The notes under the pieces: model-generated
The model's input: the letters and a program-made list of their open reading frames with translations, nothing else
The model's database searches: none
What the model was told of the DNA's origin: nothing
Assembly: GCF_000819845.1 (NCBI RefSeq)
Contig: NZ_CDCG01000004.1
Span: 62,001 to 126,000 of the forward strand
DNA length: 64,000 bases
Direction: 5' to 3'
From: Aeromonas enteropelogenes
Lineage (GTDB): Bacteria > Pseudomonadota > Gammaproteobacteria > Enterobacterales > Aeromonadaceae
Shown: piece by piece, positions 28,946 to 39,037 of the stretch
How positions within the stretch are numbered: position 1 is the first letter of the stretch
Layout: each line of letters begins with the position of its first letter
Program-made: the position numbers and the translations under genes

Positions 28946-29941
28946 ATGTCTGTAAAGCCTGAGAAAGTGTCTGACCTGTTCGATTTTCGTCGCAGTGCCC
29001 GCGCGGTGCTGGACACGGAAAAGCAAGCGATTGATGGGCTCTACCAGTATCTGAATGACGCCTTCGACAAGGCGTGCGAGATGGTGCTGCGTTGTGGTGG
29101 CAAGATAGTGGTCACAGGGATGGGCAAGTCTGGCCATATCGGCAGCAAGATTGCCGCGACCCTGGCCAGCACCGGCACTCCCGCCTTCTTCCTCCATCCG
29201 GGGGAAGCCAGCCATGGGGATCTGGGGATGATTTCCGCAGGCGATCTCATTATCGCTATCTCCAACTCGGGCGAGAGCGACGAGATCCTGGCCCTGCTGC
29301 CGGTGCTCAAGCGCCGCGGCATACCGCTCATCTGCATGACCGGCAACCCCGCTTCCACCATGGCCAAGGAGGCCAATGTGCACCTGTGCATCAAGGTGGA
29401 TAAAGAAGCCTGCCCGCTGGGACTCGCGCCCACGTCGAGCACCACGGCAACTCTGGTGATGGGGGATGCGCTGGCGGTAGCCCTGCTGGAGGCGCGCGGC
29501 TTCACCGCCGATGACTTTGCTCTCTCCCACCCGGGCGGGTCGCTGGGCAAGCGCCTGTTGCTGCGGGTCGGCGATCTGATGCACAGTGGTGACCTGTTGC
29601 CCCTGGTGTCTATTGATGCCACCATCAGCGAGGCACTGCTGGAGGTGAGCCGCAAAGGGCTTGGCATGACGGCAGTCGTCGATCAGCATGGCCTGCTGGC
29701 GGGACTCTTTACCGATGGCGACCTGCGCCGCATTCTCGATCAGCAGGTGGACATCCATCACACCCCGATCAGCCGCGTGATGACCGCCAACTGTGTTACC
29801 GTAGGGCCGGAAATGATGGCGGCGGAAGCCGTCAAACTGATGGAAACCAGAAAGATCAACGGATTACTGGTGGTGGATGGAGACAAGCGCCCGCTGGGTG
29901 CCTTCAACATGCACGACCTGCTGAAAGCCGGAGTAATTTGA
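28946..29941 (+). CDS. kdsD: Arabinose-5-phosphate isomerase
   Basis: The start is ATG 28946 (MSVKPEKVSDLFDF). The 331-aa enzyme has an N-terminal SIS domain (GMGKSGHIGSKIAATLAS, HPGEASHGDLGM) and two C-terminal CBS domains. It isomerises ribulose-5-phosphate to arabinose-5-phosphate, the first step to Kdo for LPS. It opens kdsDC-lptCAB-rpoN. Confidence 0.95.
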   Translation: MSVKPEKVSDLFDFRRSARAVLDTEKQAIDGLYQYLNDAFDKACEMVLRCGGKIVVTGMGKSGHIGSKIAATLASTGTPAFFLHPGEASHGDLGMISAGDLIIAISNSGESDEILALLPVLKRRGIPLICMTGNPASTMAKEANVHLCIKVDKEACPLGLAPTSSTTATLVMGDALAVALLEARGFTADDFALSHPGGSLGKRLLLRVGDLMHSGDLLPLVSIDATISEALLEVSRKGLGMTAVVDQHGLLAGLFTDGDLRRILDQQVDIHHTPISRVMTANCVTVGPEMMAAEAVKLMETRKINGLLVVDGDKRPLGAFNMHDLLKAGVI

Positions 29942-30495
29942 TGCAAAACGTACCGACCCTTTATGGTCCGGTGACGCGCAGCCAGTATGACAAGGCGGCG
30001 CAAATCCGCCTGCTGGTGTGCGATGTGGATGGGGTACTCTCCAATGGCCTTATCTATATGGGTAACAACGGCGAGGAGCTGAAGACCTTCTGTACCCGCG
30101 ATGGTGCAGGCATGCGGGCGCTGCTCAACGCCGGGATCGAGATCGCCATCATCACGGGGCGCAACTCCCGCATCGTCAGTGATCGGATGAAGAGTCTCGG
30201 AGTGAATCACGTGGTGCAGGGGGCGGACAAGAAATTGCCCCACTTCGAGGCATTGCTGGCCAAGCTGGGCCTAGATGCGTCGCAGGCTGCCTACATGGGC
30301 GATGACACCATAGATCTGCCGGTGATGGAGGCTTGTGGCCTTGGTATTGCGGTGGCCGATGCCCATCCTCTGGTCTTGCGCCGGGCCGACATGGTGACTC
30401 GCCTGGCTGGCGGCACAGGTGCGGTGCGCGAGGTATGCGACCTGATCCTGCAGGCCCAGGGGCACGGAGATTACCAGCCTGAGGCATCGGTATGA
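29941..30495 (+). CDS. kdsC: Kdo-8-phosphate phosphatase
   Basis: The ATG at 29941 overlaps the kdsD stop (TGATG). The 184-aa C0-type HAD phosphatase has motif I LLVCDVDGVLSNG, motif II AIITGRNS and the motif GDDTIDLPVM. It frees Kdo from Kdo-8-phosphate for lipopolysaccharide. Confidence 0.95.
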   Translation: MQNVPTLYGPVTRSQYDKAAQIRLLVCDVDGVLSNGLIYMGNNGEELKTFCTRDGAGMRALLNAGIEIAIITGRNSRIVSDRMKSLGVNHVVQGADKKLPHFEALLAKLGLDASQAAYMGDDTIDLPVMEACGLGIAVADAHPLVLRRADMVTRLAGGTGAVREVCDLILQAQGHGDYQPEASV

Positions 30496-31052
30496 ACAGA
30501 CAGACCCTGTTGTTTGCCCTGTTGTTTCTGGTTGCCCTGGTCGCCTGGCAGTTGAGCAAGGTGGAGCTGGTGCCGGAGAGCACGGTAAAAACCGAGCATT
30601 ATCAGCCGGATTTTGTCGCCAAAGAGTTGGTGACCACCCGTTTCGATGTGAACGGCAAGCGTACCGAACGGTTGGAGTCGGCCTATGCCGAGTACTACCA
30701 GATCATCGAGCAGGCGACATTCGACAAGCCCGTCGTCTACATGTTCGATGACAAGGGGGAGGCTGAATGGAAAGTCACGGCCGACACTGGTGTGCTCAAC
30801 ACCGATGACAACGTGATCATGCGGGACAAGGTGCATCTGGACGGTCTGCTGCCCACCTCCTTCATCTCCACGCTCGATACTCCCTATCTGGAGCTGGACC
30901 TGGTGACCCAGGATGTGCGCAGCAATCGGGAAGTGAAGATTTTGGGTCAGGATTTCCAGACCGAAGGGGTTGGCCTGAAAGGCCATCTGGACCGCAAATA
31001 TTTTGAGTTACTGGATCAAGGTCATGCCATCTATTTCAATGAAAAACGTTAA
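30492..31052 (+). CDS. lptC: LptC, LPS export protein
   Basis: The 186-aa protein has a single N-terminal membrane helix (MNRQTLLFALLFLVALVAWQ) and a periplasmic beta-jellyroll. LptC links LptBFG to the LptA bridge. Its start overlaps kdsC by 4 bp and its end overlaps lptA by 14 bp. Confidence 0.94.
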   Translation: MNRQTLLFALLFLVALVAWQLSKVELVPESTVKTEHYQPDFVAKELVTTRFDVNGKRTERLESAYAEYYQIIEQATFDKPVVYMFDDKGEAEWKVTADTGVLNTDDNVIMRDKVHLDGLLPTSFISTLDTPYLELDLVTQDVRSNREVKILGQDFQTEGVGLKGHLDRKYFELLDQGHAIYFNEKR

Positions 31053-31566
31053 TCTGGCCCTCGCAGCCTTGTTGTTCTGCGGTGTTGTGACCGCCAAAGA
31101 GTCCGACTTTGCCGAGAAGGTCTATGTCGATGCCATCAAGCAGGTCGCCGAGATGCAGGATAATCGCGTCACCTTCGAGCAGGATGTGATCATCACTCAG
31201 GGCACTATCAAGATTAAGGCCGACAAAGTTGTTGTGACCCGCTCCGGCGAGAAAGGGGCTGAGGTGATGACCGCTTATGGCAAGCCCGCTACCTTCTTCC
31301 AGATCCTGGACAACGGCAAGCCGGTCAACGCCCACGGCAACAGCATTCGCTACGAGTTGAAGAAGCGCCTGGTGACCATCACCGGCAATGGCCAGCTCAA
31401 GCAGGAAGATAGTCAGGTCAATGGTGACCTGATCCGCTACGACATCGTTAAACAGAAGATGATCGCCGAGAGCAAGACACCGAACCAGCGGGTCAAAACC
31501 GTCTTCCTGCCGGATCAGGTAGAGAATTTCGACAAGCCGGCCGATCAGCAGACCCAGGGAAAATAA
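31039..31566 (+). CDS. lptA: LptA, periplasmic LPS bridge protein
   Basis: The start is ATG 31039 (MKNVNLALAALLFCGVVTA), which gives a clean signal peptide; upstream in-frame codons lie inside lptC. The 175-aa product has the OstA-like jellyroll, with DNRVTFEQDVIITQGTIKIK and VNAHGNSIRYELKKR. LptA oligomers carry LPS across the periplasm. Confidence 0.94.
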   Translation: MKNVNLALAALLFCGVVTAKESDFAEKVYVDAIKQVAEMQDNRVTFEQDVIITQGTIKIKADKVVVTRSGEKGAEVMTAYGKPATFFQILDNGKPVNAHGNSIRYELKKRLVTITGNGQLKQEDSQVNGDLIRYDIVKQKMIAESKTPNQRVKTVFLPDQVENFDKPADQQTQGK

Positions 31567-31569
31567 GCC

Positions 31570-32295
31570 ATGGCAGTATTGAAAGCAGTGGGCCTGCAGA
31601 AGAGCTACAAGCGCCGCATGGTGGTCAGTGATGTGAGTCTGGAGGTAGGCACAGGCCAGATCGTCGGCTTGCTCGGACCCAACGGCGCCGGCAAGACGAC
31701 CTCGTTTTACATGATCGTCGGCCTGGTGCAGCGTGATGCCGGTCTCATCACCATCGATGATCAGGATATCAGCCTGCAGCCCATGCACGTGCGTGCCCGC
31801 AACGGCATCGGCTATCTGCCGCAGGAAGCCTCGATTTTCCGCCGTCTCTCGGTGTTCGACAACCTGATGGGAGTCATGCAGACTCGCAAGGGGTTGAGTC
31901 GCGAGGAGCGGGAAGACAAGGTCGAACAGCTGCTGGAAGAGTTCAACATCACCCACATCCGCGACAACCTGGGTCAGAGTTTGTCCGGTGGCGAGCGGCG
32001 CCGGGTCGAAATTGCCCGCGCCCTGGCGGCGGAGCCGCGCTTTATCCTGCTGGATGAGCCGTTTGCCGGTGTGGATCCCATTTCTGTGATAGACATCAAG
32101 AAGATCATCCAGCACCTGAAAGATAGGGGGCTGGGCGTCTTGATTACCGACCACAACGTCAGAGAGACTCTGGACGTATGTGAGAAGGCCTATATCGTCA
32201 GCCACGGCCAGATGATTGCTGAAGGTGCGCCGGCTGATATCCTCGCCGATGAGCAGGTCAAGCGCGTCTATTTGGGCGATCAATTCAGTCTATAG
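31570..32295 (+). CDS. lptB: LptB, LPS export ATPase
   Basis: The 241-aa ABC ATPase has Walker [10 protein letters not shown], signature [15 protein letters not shown] and Walker [14 protein letters not shown]. It powers LPS extraction with LptFG, which are not in this window. It lies 3 bp after lptA. Confidence 0.96.
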   Translation: MAVLKAVGLQKSYKRRMVVSDVSLEVGTGQIVGLLGPNGAGKTTSFYMIVGLVQRDAGLITIDDQDISLQPMHVRARNGIGYLPQEASIFRRLSVFDNLMGVMQTRKGLSREEREDKVEQLLEEFNITHIRDNLGQSLSGGERRRVEIARALAAEPRFILLDEPFAGVDPISVIDIKKIIQHLKDRGLGVLITDHNVRETLDVCEKAYIVSHGQMIAEGAPADILADEQVKRVYLGDQFSL

Positions 32296-32360
32296 TAAGG
32301 GGGCATGCCTTCATTTCCTTTGCCGCGTGCCTCGCTGAACATAAGGATATCCCGACGTAG

Positions 32361-33800
32361 ATGAAGCCGACATTACAGTTGCGTCTCGGTCAATCCCTGA
32401 CCATGACGCCGCAATTACAACAAGCGATTCGTCTGCTCCAGCTCTCCTCTCTGGAACTTCAGCAGGAAATTCAGCAAGCGCTCGAAAACAATCCCCTGCT
32501 GGAGCAGGAAGAGAGCGAGGTGCAGGAGACATCCCCGCAAGATCAGGTCGATGCCAGCCAGCTGGATTCCAGCGATGCCATGGCCCAGGATCAGATGCCG
32601 GACGAGTTGCCGGTGGATACGACCTGGGACGAGGTCTATTCCGCGGGGACGGCCCAGAGTGCCGGACCCATCCATGATGGGGATGACACCGTCTACCAGG
32701 GGGAGACCACAGAGAACCTGCAGGACTACCTGTTGTGGCAGATGCGCCTCACCCCGTTCAGCGATGTGGATGCCGCCATCGCGCTTGCCATCATAGATGC
32801 CATCGACGAATCCGGTTATCTGACAGTGTCGCTGGAGGATATCCAGACGGCGGTGAGCAGCGACGAGGTGGAAGTCGAACTCGACGAAATCGAGGTCGTG
32901 CTCAAGCGGGTGCAACACTTCGATCCCGTGGGTATTGCCGCCCGTTCGGTGCAGGAGTGCCTGCTGATCCAGCTGGAACAGTACGACCCCGAGACTCCCT
33001 GGATCAGTGAGGCCAAGGAGGTGATCCAGGAGCACATGGATCTGCTTGGCAACCGCGATTACCGCACCCTGGCCCGCAAGACCCGGCTCAAGGAGAGCGA
33101 CCTCAAGGAGGTGCTGGATCTGATCCAGCTGTTGGAACCGCGGCCGGGCAACGGCATCATCCAGAGCGACTCCCAGTACGTGATCCCGGACGTTTCCGTG
33201 GTCAAACGGCAGAATCGCTGGGTGGTGGAACTCAATCCCGATTCATCCCCGCGCATCCGGGTCAACGAGACCTATGCCGCTATGGCCCGGAACGCCCGTA
33301 GCAGCACGGATACCCAGTTTATCCGCTCCCACTTGCAGGAAGCCAAGTGGTTCATCAAGAGCCTTGAGAGCCGCAACGACACCCTGTTGAAAGTGGCCAG
33401 CTGCATCGTCGAGCAGCAACAGGGCTTTTTCGAATATGGTGAAGAGGCGATGAAGCCGATGGTGCTCAACGATATCGCCGAAGCGGTGGAGATGCACGAG
33501 TCGACCATCTCCCGTGTAACAACCCAGAAATACATGCATACCCCCCGCGGTATTTTCGAACTGAAGTTTTTTTTCTCCAGCCATGTGAATACAGAAGGAG
33601 GAGGAGAGTGCTCATCGACCGCAATCCGTGCGCTCATCAAGAAGCTGGTGACGGCGGAGAACCCCGCCAAGCCGCTAAGTGATAGCAAGATCGCGGATTT
33701 GCTGGCCGAACAGGGTATTATGGTGGCTAGACGCACGATCGCTAAGTACCGCGAATCCCTGTTTATCCCACCTTCCAATCAGCGCAAACGCCTGGTTTAG
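32361..33800 (+). CDS. rpoN: RNA polymerase sigma-54 factor
   Basis: The 479-aa protein has the Gln-rich region I ([20 protein letters not shown]), an acidic region II, the core-binding region and the C-terminal RpoN box [10 protein letters not shown] that reads the -24 element. It is needed for activators such as LafK encoded at 56.9 kb in this window. Genes for hpf, ptsN, rapZ and npr follow, the standard order. Confidence 0.97.
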   Translation: MKPTLQLRLGQSLTMTPQLQQAIRLLQLSSLELQQEIQQALENNPLLEQEESEVQETSPQDQVDASQLDSSDAMAQDQMPDELPVDTTWDEVYSAGTAQSAGPIHDGDDTVYQGETTENLQDYLLWQMRLTPFSDVDAAIALAIIDAIDESGYLTVSLEDIQTAVSSDEVEVELDEIEVVLKRVQHFDPVGIAARSVQECLLIQLEQYDPETPWISEAKEVIQEHMDLLGNRDYRTLARKTRLKESDLKEVLDLIQLLEPRPGNGIIQSDSQYVIPDVSVVKRQNRWVVELNPDSSPRIRVNETYAAMARNARSSTDTQFIRSHLQEAKWFIKSLESRNDTLLKVASCIVEQQQGFFEYGEEAMKPMVLNDIAEAVEMHESTISRVTTQKYMHTPRGIFELKFFFSSHVNTEGGGECSSTAIRALIKKLVTAENPAKPLSDSKIADLLAEQGIMVARRTIAKYRESLFIPPSNQRKRLV

Positions 33801-33821
33801 GCAAAACAAAAGGATGACGTT

Positions 33822-34109
33822 ATGCAAATTAACCTGACCGGACACCATGTCGAGATTACCGAAGCTCTGCGTGATTATGTGAATAACAAATTTGCCAAAC
33901 TCGAGCGTCACTTCGACCACATCAACAACGTGCATGTGGTACTGAGCGTGGAAAAACTGAACCAGATCGCCGAAGCCAAACTGCATGTCAGTGGCGGCGA
34001 GGTCTTCGCCAACTCCGAGCATGCCGATATGTATGCCGCGATAGATACCCTGCTCGACAAGCTGGACAGGCAGATCATCAAGCATAAAGACAAGTTAAAT
34101 AAAAAATAA
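33822..34109 (+). CDS. hpf: Short ribosome hibernation-promoting factor
   Basis: The 95-aa protein begins MQINLTGHHVEITEALRDYV and has the beta-alpha-beta S30AE fold only, so it is the short HPF. It binds 30S at the tRNA sites and promotes 100S dimers in stationary phase. Confidence 0.95.
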   Translation: MQINLTGHHVEITEALRDYVNNKFAKLERHFDHINNVHVVLSVEKLNQIAEAKLHVSGGEVFANSEHADMYAAIDTLLDKLDRQIIKHKDKLNKK

Positions 34110-34111
34110 CC

Positions 34112-34558
34112 ATGCAACTTGAACACATACTGAGTCGGGACTGCACCAAGAGTGCAGTCCCTTGTACTAGCAAGAAACGGGCCCTCGAAATCATCAGCGA
34201 GCTGGCCGCCGAGCGCCTGGGTACCTCACGCCAGGCGCTGTTTGAATGCTTGCTGGCCCGCGAAAAAATGGGCAGTACCGGGATCGGTGCCGGTATCGCG
34301 ATCCCTCATGGTCGTATCGACGATGAATTTCCGCCCACCGCTATTCTGATGACGTTTGCCGATCCCATCCCTTTCGACTCCATCGACAATCAACCGGTTG
34401 ACCTGCTGTTTGCTCTGCTGGTACCGGAAAGCGAGTGCAAACAGCATCTCAAGACCCTTTCCCTGATGGCCTCCAAGCTGGGTGACAAGGCGGTATGCCG
34501 CCAATTACGCCAGGCAACCAGCGATGAAGAGCTCTATCAGATCATGACCTCAGCCTGA
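34112..34558 (+). CDS. ptsN: Nitrogen PTS enzyme IIA (PtsN)
   Basis: The 148-aa IIA domain has GIAIPHGRID with His66 as phospho-acceptor. PtsN takes phosphate from NPr and regulates potassium transport and other targets rather than sugar uptake. It begins 2 bp after hpf. Confidence 0.95.
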   Translation: MQLEHILSRDCTKSAVPCTSKKRALEIISELAAERLGTSRQALFECLLAREKMGSTGIGAGIAIPHGRIDDEFPPTAILMTFADPIPFDSIDNQPVDLLFALLVPESECKQHLKTLSLMASKLGDKAVCRQLRQATSDEELYQIMTSA

Positions 34559-34603
34559 TATACAGGCCAGGATCACACACCCGTTTTGGCGTGAGGGAAC
34601 AAG

Positions 34604-35470
34604 ATGCAGTTAATCGTGGTAAGTGGACGCTCGGGCTCCGGTAAAACCGTAGCCCTGAGGGTATTGGAAGATCTGGGTTATTACTGTGTGGACAACCTGC
34701 CGGTCAACCTGTTGCCCCAGCTGATCGTTTCGGTCGAGAGCCAGTACGACAAGCTGGCAGTCAGCATAGACGTGCGCAACTTGCCGAATGATTCGGAAAA
34801 ACTGGAGAATCTGCTGGCTCAGGTGCGCAACGAGGGCAGGGTCGAGTTTGCCAGCTTCTTCTTCGATGCCGACAACACCACGCTGCTCAAACGATATGGC
34901 GAGAGCCGCCGTCTGCACCCCTTGTCGCGCAACAAACTGTCGTTGGACGAGGCGATCCGGGAAGAGACCCATCTGCTGGCGCCGATCTCCTCAACTGCCG
35001 ATCTGCGCATCGATACCACCAGCCTCAGCATTCACGACTTGAGCGAGCTCATCAAGACTCGGGTGCTCGGCAAGAAAGAGAACGAGTTGGTGCTGGTGTT
35101 CGAGTCGTTCGGTTTCAAATATGGCATACCCAAGGATGCCGATTTCGTGTTCGACGCTCGCTTCCTGCCCAATCCGCACTGGATCCCCGAGCTCAAACCT
35201 TTTACCGGCAAGGATGAGCCGGTGACCAGCTACCTCTCGGCCCAGGCGGACGTGATGCTGTTCACCCAGCAGATCGAACACATGCTGGTGACCTGGCTCC
35301 CCCATCTGGAGCGCAATAACCGCAGCTATCTCACGGTCGGCATCGGCTGTACCGGGGGCCAGCACAGATCGGTATTCATCGCCGAACGCCTGGCCAACTC
35401 CTTCCGGCAGCTCGGCAAGAACGTGCAAATTCGCCACCGCACCCTCGACAAGAGCAGTTCCCAAGCGTGA
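34604..35470 (+). CDS. rapZ: RNase adapter RapZ
   Basis: The 288-aa protein has Walker A GRSGSGKT (8-15), Walker B-like DVRNLP and the C-terminal phosphosugar domain with [13 protein letters not shown]. RapZ senses glucosamine-6-phosphate and guides RNase E to the sRNA GlmZ. Confidence 0.95.
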   Translation: MQLIVVSGRSGSGKTVALRVLEDLGYYCVDNLPVNLLPQLIVSVESQYDKLAVSIDVRNLPNDSEKLENLLAQVRNEGRVEFASFFFDADNTTLLKRYGESRRLHPLSRNKLSLDEAIREETHLLAPISSTADLRIDTTSLSIHDLSELIKTRVLGKKENELVLVFESFGFKYGIPKDADFVFDARFLPNPHWIPELKPFTGKDEPVTSYLSAQADVMLFTQQIEHMLVTWLPHLERNNRSYLTVGIGCTGGQHRSVFIAERLANSFRQLGKNVQIRHRTLDKSSSQA

Positions 35471-35490
35471 TACCCCAATAGGACGACCTG

Positions 35491-35763
35491 ATGACAGTTT
35501 CCGCCTCGGTTGAAGTGAAGAACAAGCTGGGTATCCACGCTCGGCCAGCCATGATGCTGTTCGAGCTGGTACAGGGTTTTGATGCCCATGTGCTGCTGCG
35601 CAATGAGGACGGTGTGGAGGCTGATGCAGACAGTGTGATTGGCTTGCTGATGCTGGACTCTGCCCAGGGCCGCCAGGTGGAAGTTCAGGTGGAGGGCCCC
35701 GACGAGGTGGAAGCCCTGGCTGCCGTTGTCGCGTTGTTTACGTCCGGTTTCAACGAAGAGTAA
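35491..35763 (+). CDS. npr: Phosphocarrier NPr
   Basis: The 90-aa HPr-like protein has [13 protein letters not shown] with His16 as phospho-site. It passes phosphate from PtsP to PtsN, whose gene lies two places upstream. Confidence 0.94.
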   Translation: MTVSASVEVKNKLGIHARPAMMLFELVQGFDAHVLLRNEDGVEADADSVIGLLMLDSAQGRQVEVQVEGPDEVEALAAVVALFTSGFNEE

Positions 35764-35880
35764 GCGAGCTGTCTTCTGGCGTATGAGGCGCCACGCATAA
35801 GGGGAATGCCTGCGGGAGAGTTAATCTTCTCAGGTATTCGCTATCCTTCCCACTCCGCTATCTCCTGCCGTCTGCGCTTC

Positions 35881-36984
35881 CTAGCGTGCCGCCCGCTTCT
35901 GGTAGCGCAGATCCTCTTCTATGGTGACCACGACTTCGAGCGGTTTGCCCTCACGAAATACCGAGATGGTGAGCTTGGTGCCCGGGCGACTCTCGACAAT
36001 CTTGTCCATGGCAGCCCGAACGCCGCTGATGGCCTCGCCGTTGATCTTGAGCAGTACATCTCCCCGCTTCAGACCTCCCTTGCTGGCCGGGCCGTTGGGA
36101 TCCAGGCTCTCCACCACCAGACCGCGCAGATCACCCAGGTTCATCATGCGAGCGACGATGGGGTTGATCTCGACGCTGGAGACACCGAGGTAGCCACGGA
36201 TGACCCGACCATTGGCGATCAGCTCATCCATGATCCGCTTGGCAAGCCGGTAGGGGATGGCGAAGCTGATGCCGTAAGTCTCCTGATTGCCGTTGAGGTG
36301 ATAAGTAGCGGTGTTGATCCCCACCAGATCGCCACGACCATTGACCAGAGCCCCGCCCGAGTTGCCCTCATTGATGGCGGCATCGGTCTGCAGCAGATCC
36401 TGGCGGCCATTGCTGTCGGGTCCCATGCTGGAGAGCCCGGCGCGCCCAGTCGCGCTGATGATGCCTTGAGTGATGGTTTGGCCAACGTTGTAGGGGTTGC
36501 CGATGGCAAGCACCACATCACCCACTTCGGGTTGTCGTTCAGGATCCTGCGGGATCACCGGCAGATTGTCCGCTTCGATATAGAGTACGGCGAGATCGGT
36601 CAGCTGATCGGTACCGACCAACTCGGCGCTGAACACCCGGCCATCCTGCAGTGCGACGATGATCTGGTCGGCATCGGCAATGACGTGATAATTGGTCAGC
36701 ACGTAACCGCGGGAAGTCATGATGACGCCGGAGCCCAGCCCCTGTGGGCGCAGTTCCCCCTGATTCCCCTGATTGGCGGCAAAGCTGCGGGTGTAGATAT
36801 TCACGACGGCAGGGCCGGCGCGATGGGCGGCGTAGGAGAAGCTCAACTCGCGGGCATTGGTGATGAGACCGGGTAGCTGGGCACCCCCACGAAAATTGGG
36901 AAACAACACAAGCAGCAGCGCCGCGACGGTCAAACCGAAGCCGATGGACTTGCCCAAGTAACTGACTAAAGGAGGGATTTTCAT
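35881..36984 (-). CDS. degS: Site-1 protease DegS
   Basis: The 367-aa trypsin-like protease has an N-terminal membrane anchor (about 13-30), triad His100, Asp130 and Ser209 (NEGNSGGAL), and one PDZ domain, which separates it from DegQ. It cleaves the anti-sigma factor RseA when the PDZ binds misfolded porin tails, activating sigmaE. degQ lies upstream, with a terminator between them, so degS may have its own promoter. Confidence 0.95.
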   Translation of the reverse strand: MKIPPLVSYLGKSIGFGLTVAALLLVLFPNFRGGAQLPGLITNARELSFSYAAHRAGPAVVNIYTRSFAANQGNQGELRPQGLGSGVIMTSRGYVLTNYHVIADADQIIVALQDGRVFSAELVGTDQLTDLAVLYIEADNLPVIPQDPERQPEVGDVVLAIGNPYNVGQTITQGIISATGRAGLSSMGPDSNGRQDLLQTDAAINEGNSGGALVNGRGDLVGINTATYHLNGNQETYGISFAIPYRLAKRIMDELIANGRVIRGYLGVSSVEINPIVARMMNLGDLRGLVVESLDPNGPASKGGLKRGDVLLKINGEAISGVRAAMDKIVESRPGTKLTISVFREGKPLEVVVTIEEDLRYQKRAAR

Positions 36985-37035
36985 GTCATTCTCATCCGTA
37001 CAGGCTGCGGGCAGAGAATAACATCATCGGTGGAT

Positions 37036-37065
37036 AAAAATCACCCGCGGCGAATGTCGCGGGTG
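37036..37065 (-). terminator. Terminator between degQ and degS
   Basis: CACCCGCG and CGCGGGTG (37042-37049, 37058-37065) form a stem; on the minus strand ATTTTTATC follows. It would limit read-through from degQ into degS. Confidence 0.7.
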
Positions 37066-37074
37066 GGGGAGGGG

Positions 37075-38436
37075 TTAGCGGATCACCAGATAGAGTGAAG
37101 AGTCACCCCGCTGGATATTGAGTGCCAGCACGTCAGGTTTGTTCTTGAGTGCCTTGGTCAACTCGCCCAGCGTGTTGATCCGCAGGCGGTTGACGCCGAT
37201 GATGATGTCACCTTTCTGCAAGCCCGAAGCCGCCGCAGGCGAGCGCGGGTCGATATCGGCCACGGCGACGCCGGAAACCGGCTCTGTAGTGGTGCTCAGC
37301 TTGGCCCCTTCCAGTGCCGGATGCAGGGCGCTGGCCAGGATCTCGCTATCATCTGCCTTCTTCAGGGTAACCTTGACGGTCTGCTCTTTTCCGTCGCGGA
37401 TAAGGCCGAGGGCAACCTGCTTGTCGGCACCCATGGTCGCGATCTTGGCGCGCAGCTCACCAAACGAACGGATGGCTTTGCCATCGATGCTGACGATGAT
37501 GTCGCCAGCCTTGATACCAGCTTTGGCTGCGGCAGAGTCAGGCATGACCTGGTTGACGAAGGCACCATCTTTCTTGTTGTAGCCGAAAGTCTTGGCAATC
37601 TCCGAAGTGAGCTCAGTGCCGGTGATCCCCAGCTGGCCACGACGCACTTCACCATATTTGATGATCTGCTCGGAGAGGTTGCGCACCATGTTGGACGGAA
37701 TGGCAAAGCCGATGCCGATGTTGCCACCGTTGGGGCCCAGGATGGCGGTGTTGATGCCGATAAGCTCGCCACGCAGGTTGAGCAGGGCGCCACCCGAGTT
37801 GCCAGAGTTGATGGCTGCATCGGTCTGGATGAAGTTCTCCAGATTCTCGATGTTGAGGCCGCTACGGCCCAAGGCGCTGACAATACCCGAGGTCACTGTC
37901 TGGCCCAGCCCAAATGGGTTGCCGATGGCCAGCGCATAGTCGCCGACTCGCAGCTCGTCGGAGTCGGCAAACTTGATCTGCACCAAATCGTCGGCCTTGA
38001 TTTGCAGCAGAGCGATATCGGACTGCTTGTCTTCACCAATCTTCTTGGCGGCGTACTCGCGGCCATCCTTCAAGTTGACCTTAATCTCGTCCGCTTCGTG
38101 TACCACGTGAGCATTGGTGATGACATAGCCTTTCTTGGCATTGATGATGACGCCGGAGCCCAGCGCCTGGAACGGCTGCTCGCTCACTTGCTCGTCAGGC
38201 ATGTTGGGGCCAAAGAAGAAACGGAACTGTTCCGGCAGACGCTGACGGGTCACTTTCTTGCCGGAGACGGAGATATTGACCACGGCAGGGGTAACCTGCT
38301 CAAGAACCGGTGCCAGGCTAGGCATCTCCTGGTTAGACTCGAACAGGGAAGGCATTGCAGCCTGTGCAGGGGCCGCAGACATGGCGATACCGACACTGAG
38401 GGCTAGCACACTGAGCATGGAAAGAGGTTTACGCAT
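37075..38436 (-). CDS. degQ: Periplasmic serine protease/chaperone DegQ
   Basis: The start is ATG 38434-38436 (MRKPLSMLSVLALS), giving a signal peptide ending PAQA; the open frame runs 14 codons further without support. The 453-aa protein has the triad His110, Asp140 and Ser214 (NSGNSGGAL) and two PDZ domains. The short LA loop (VSGKKVTRQRLPEQFRFFFG) fits DegQ rather than DegP. A sigmaE-like promoter lies upstream. Confidence 0.94.
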   Translation of the reverse strand: MRKPLSMLSVLALSVGIAMSAAPAQAAMPSLFESNQEMPSLAPVLEQVTPAVVNISVSGKKVTRQRLPEQFRFFFGPNMPDEQVSEQPFQALGSGVIINAKKGYVITNAHVVHEADEIKVNLKDGREYAAKKIGEDKQSDIALLQIKADDLVQIKFADSDELRVGDYALAIGNPFGLGQTVTSGIVSALGRSGLNIENLENFIQTDAAINSGNSGGALLNLRGELIGINTAILGPNGGNIGIGFAIPSNMVRNLSEQIIKYGEVRRGQLGITGTELTSEIAKTFGYNKKDGAFVNQVMPDSAAAKAGIKAGDIIVSIDGKAIRSFGELRAKIATMGADKQVALGLIRDGKEQTVKVTLKKADDSEILASALHPALEGAKLSTTTEPVSGVAVADIDPRSPAAASGLQKGDIIIGVNRLRINTLGELTKALKNKPDVLALNIQRGDSSLYLVIR

Positions 38437-38480
38437 ATGAAAAACAGCTCCCAGAAAAAGTTGCATTGCAATCGTCAAGG

Positions 38481-38509
38481 TCAGACCACAGGGCTGGCGG
38501 ATTAGTTCC
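38481..38509 (-). promoter_or_regulatory. Candidate sigmaE promoter of degQ
   Basis: On the minus strand GGAACTA (38503-38509), 16 bp and GTCTGA (38481-38486) match the sigmaE pattern GGAACTT-N16-TCTRA. The predicted start would be about 35-40 bp upstream of degQ. GGAACTA is also one arm of an inverted repeat with 38514-38520 at the zapG stop, so a hairpin is an alternative reading. Confidence 0.6.
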
Positions 38510-38517
38510 GCGAGGAA

Positions 38518-38898
38518 CTAGCTTGTTTGCTTGAGCAGACCGGAAGAGGCCCCGGCATAGTCACGGGGAGGAATGCCGGGTTCAGTCTCGGTGCTGGTTT
38601 GCGCTTCTTCTACCGGCGGCTCACGGAACAGGGGTTCTTGAGCCTTGGCCAGGAACTTGCTCTGCTCCGCCATGTGGCGGTAGAGGGTCTGATACTGCTC
38701 GGCCAGTTGCTCCATCAGCGCCGCGCTGTCGGCGAAGTGGGTATTGATTTGGCCCTGATAACTTTCGAGCTCTTTGTGGGCCTTCTTCAGTTCCTGTTCC
38801 AGACGGCCGGCATCACGGCTACGTACCGAGAAACGGCCGATGATGATACCGATGATCAGGGTCGCGACAGCCAGCAGGATCCCAGTTAACAGACTCAT
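38518..38898 (-). CDS. zapG: ZapG (YhcB, DUF1043)
   Basis: The 126-aa protein has one N-terminal membrane helix (about 2-22, SLLTGILLAVATLIIGIIIG) and a long coiled coil (30-80), then a Pro/Thr/Glu-rich tail. YhcB/ZapG affects cell division and envelope growth in E. coli. It precedes degQ-degS as in E. coli. Confidence 0.93.
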   Translation of the reverse strand: MSLLTGILLAVATLIIGIIIGRFSVRSRDAGRLEQELKKAHKELESYQGQINTHFADSAALMEQLAEQYQTLYRHMAEQSKFLAKAQEPLFREPPVEEAQTSTETEPGIPPRDYAGASSGLLKQTS

Positions 38899-39037
38899 AG
38901 ATGCTCCTTGTTACAGCTAAAACAGTGTGTTGATTCGGTTGAACAAACCGCCATGCCTGGTTGGCACTATACCGTGCGTCCCGAGGCCGTGATACCATTT
39001 TGTCCTCTATTCAGGGACTTGGAGAGGCACATCAAGG

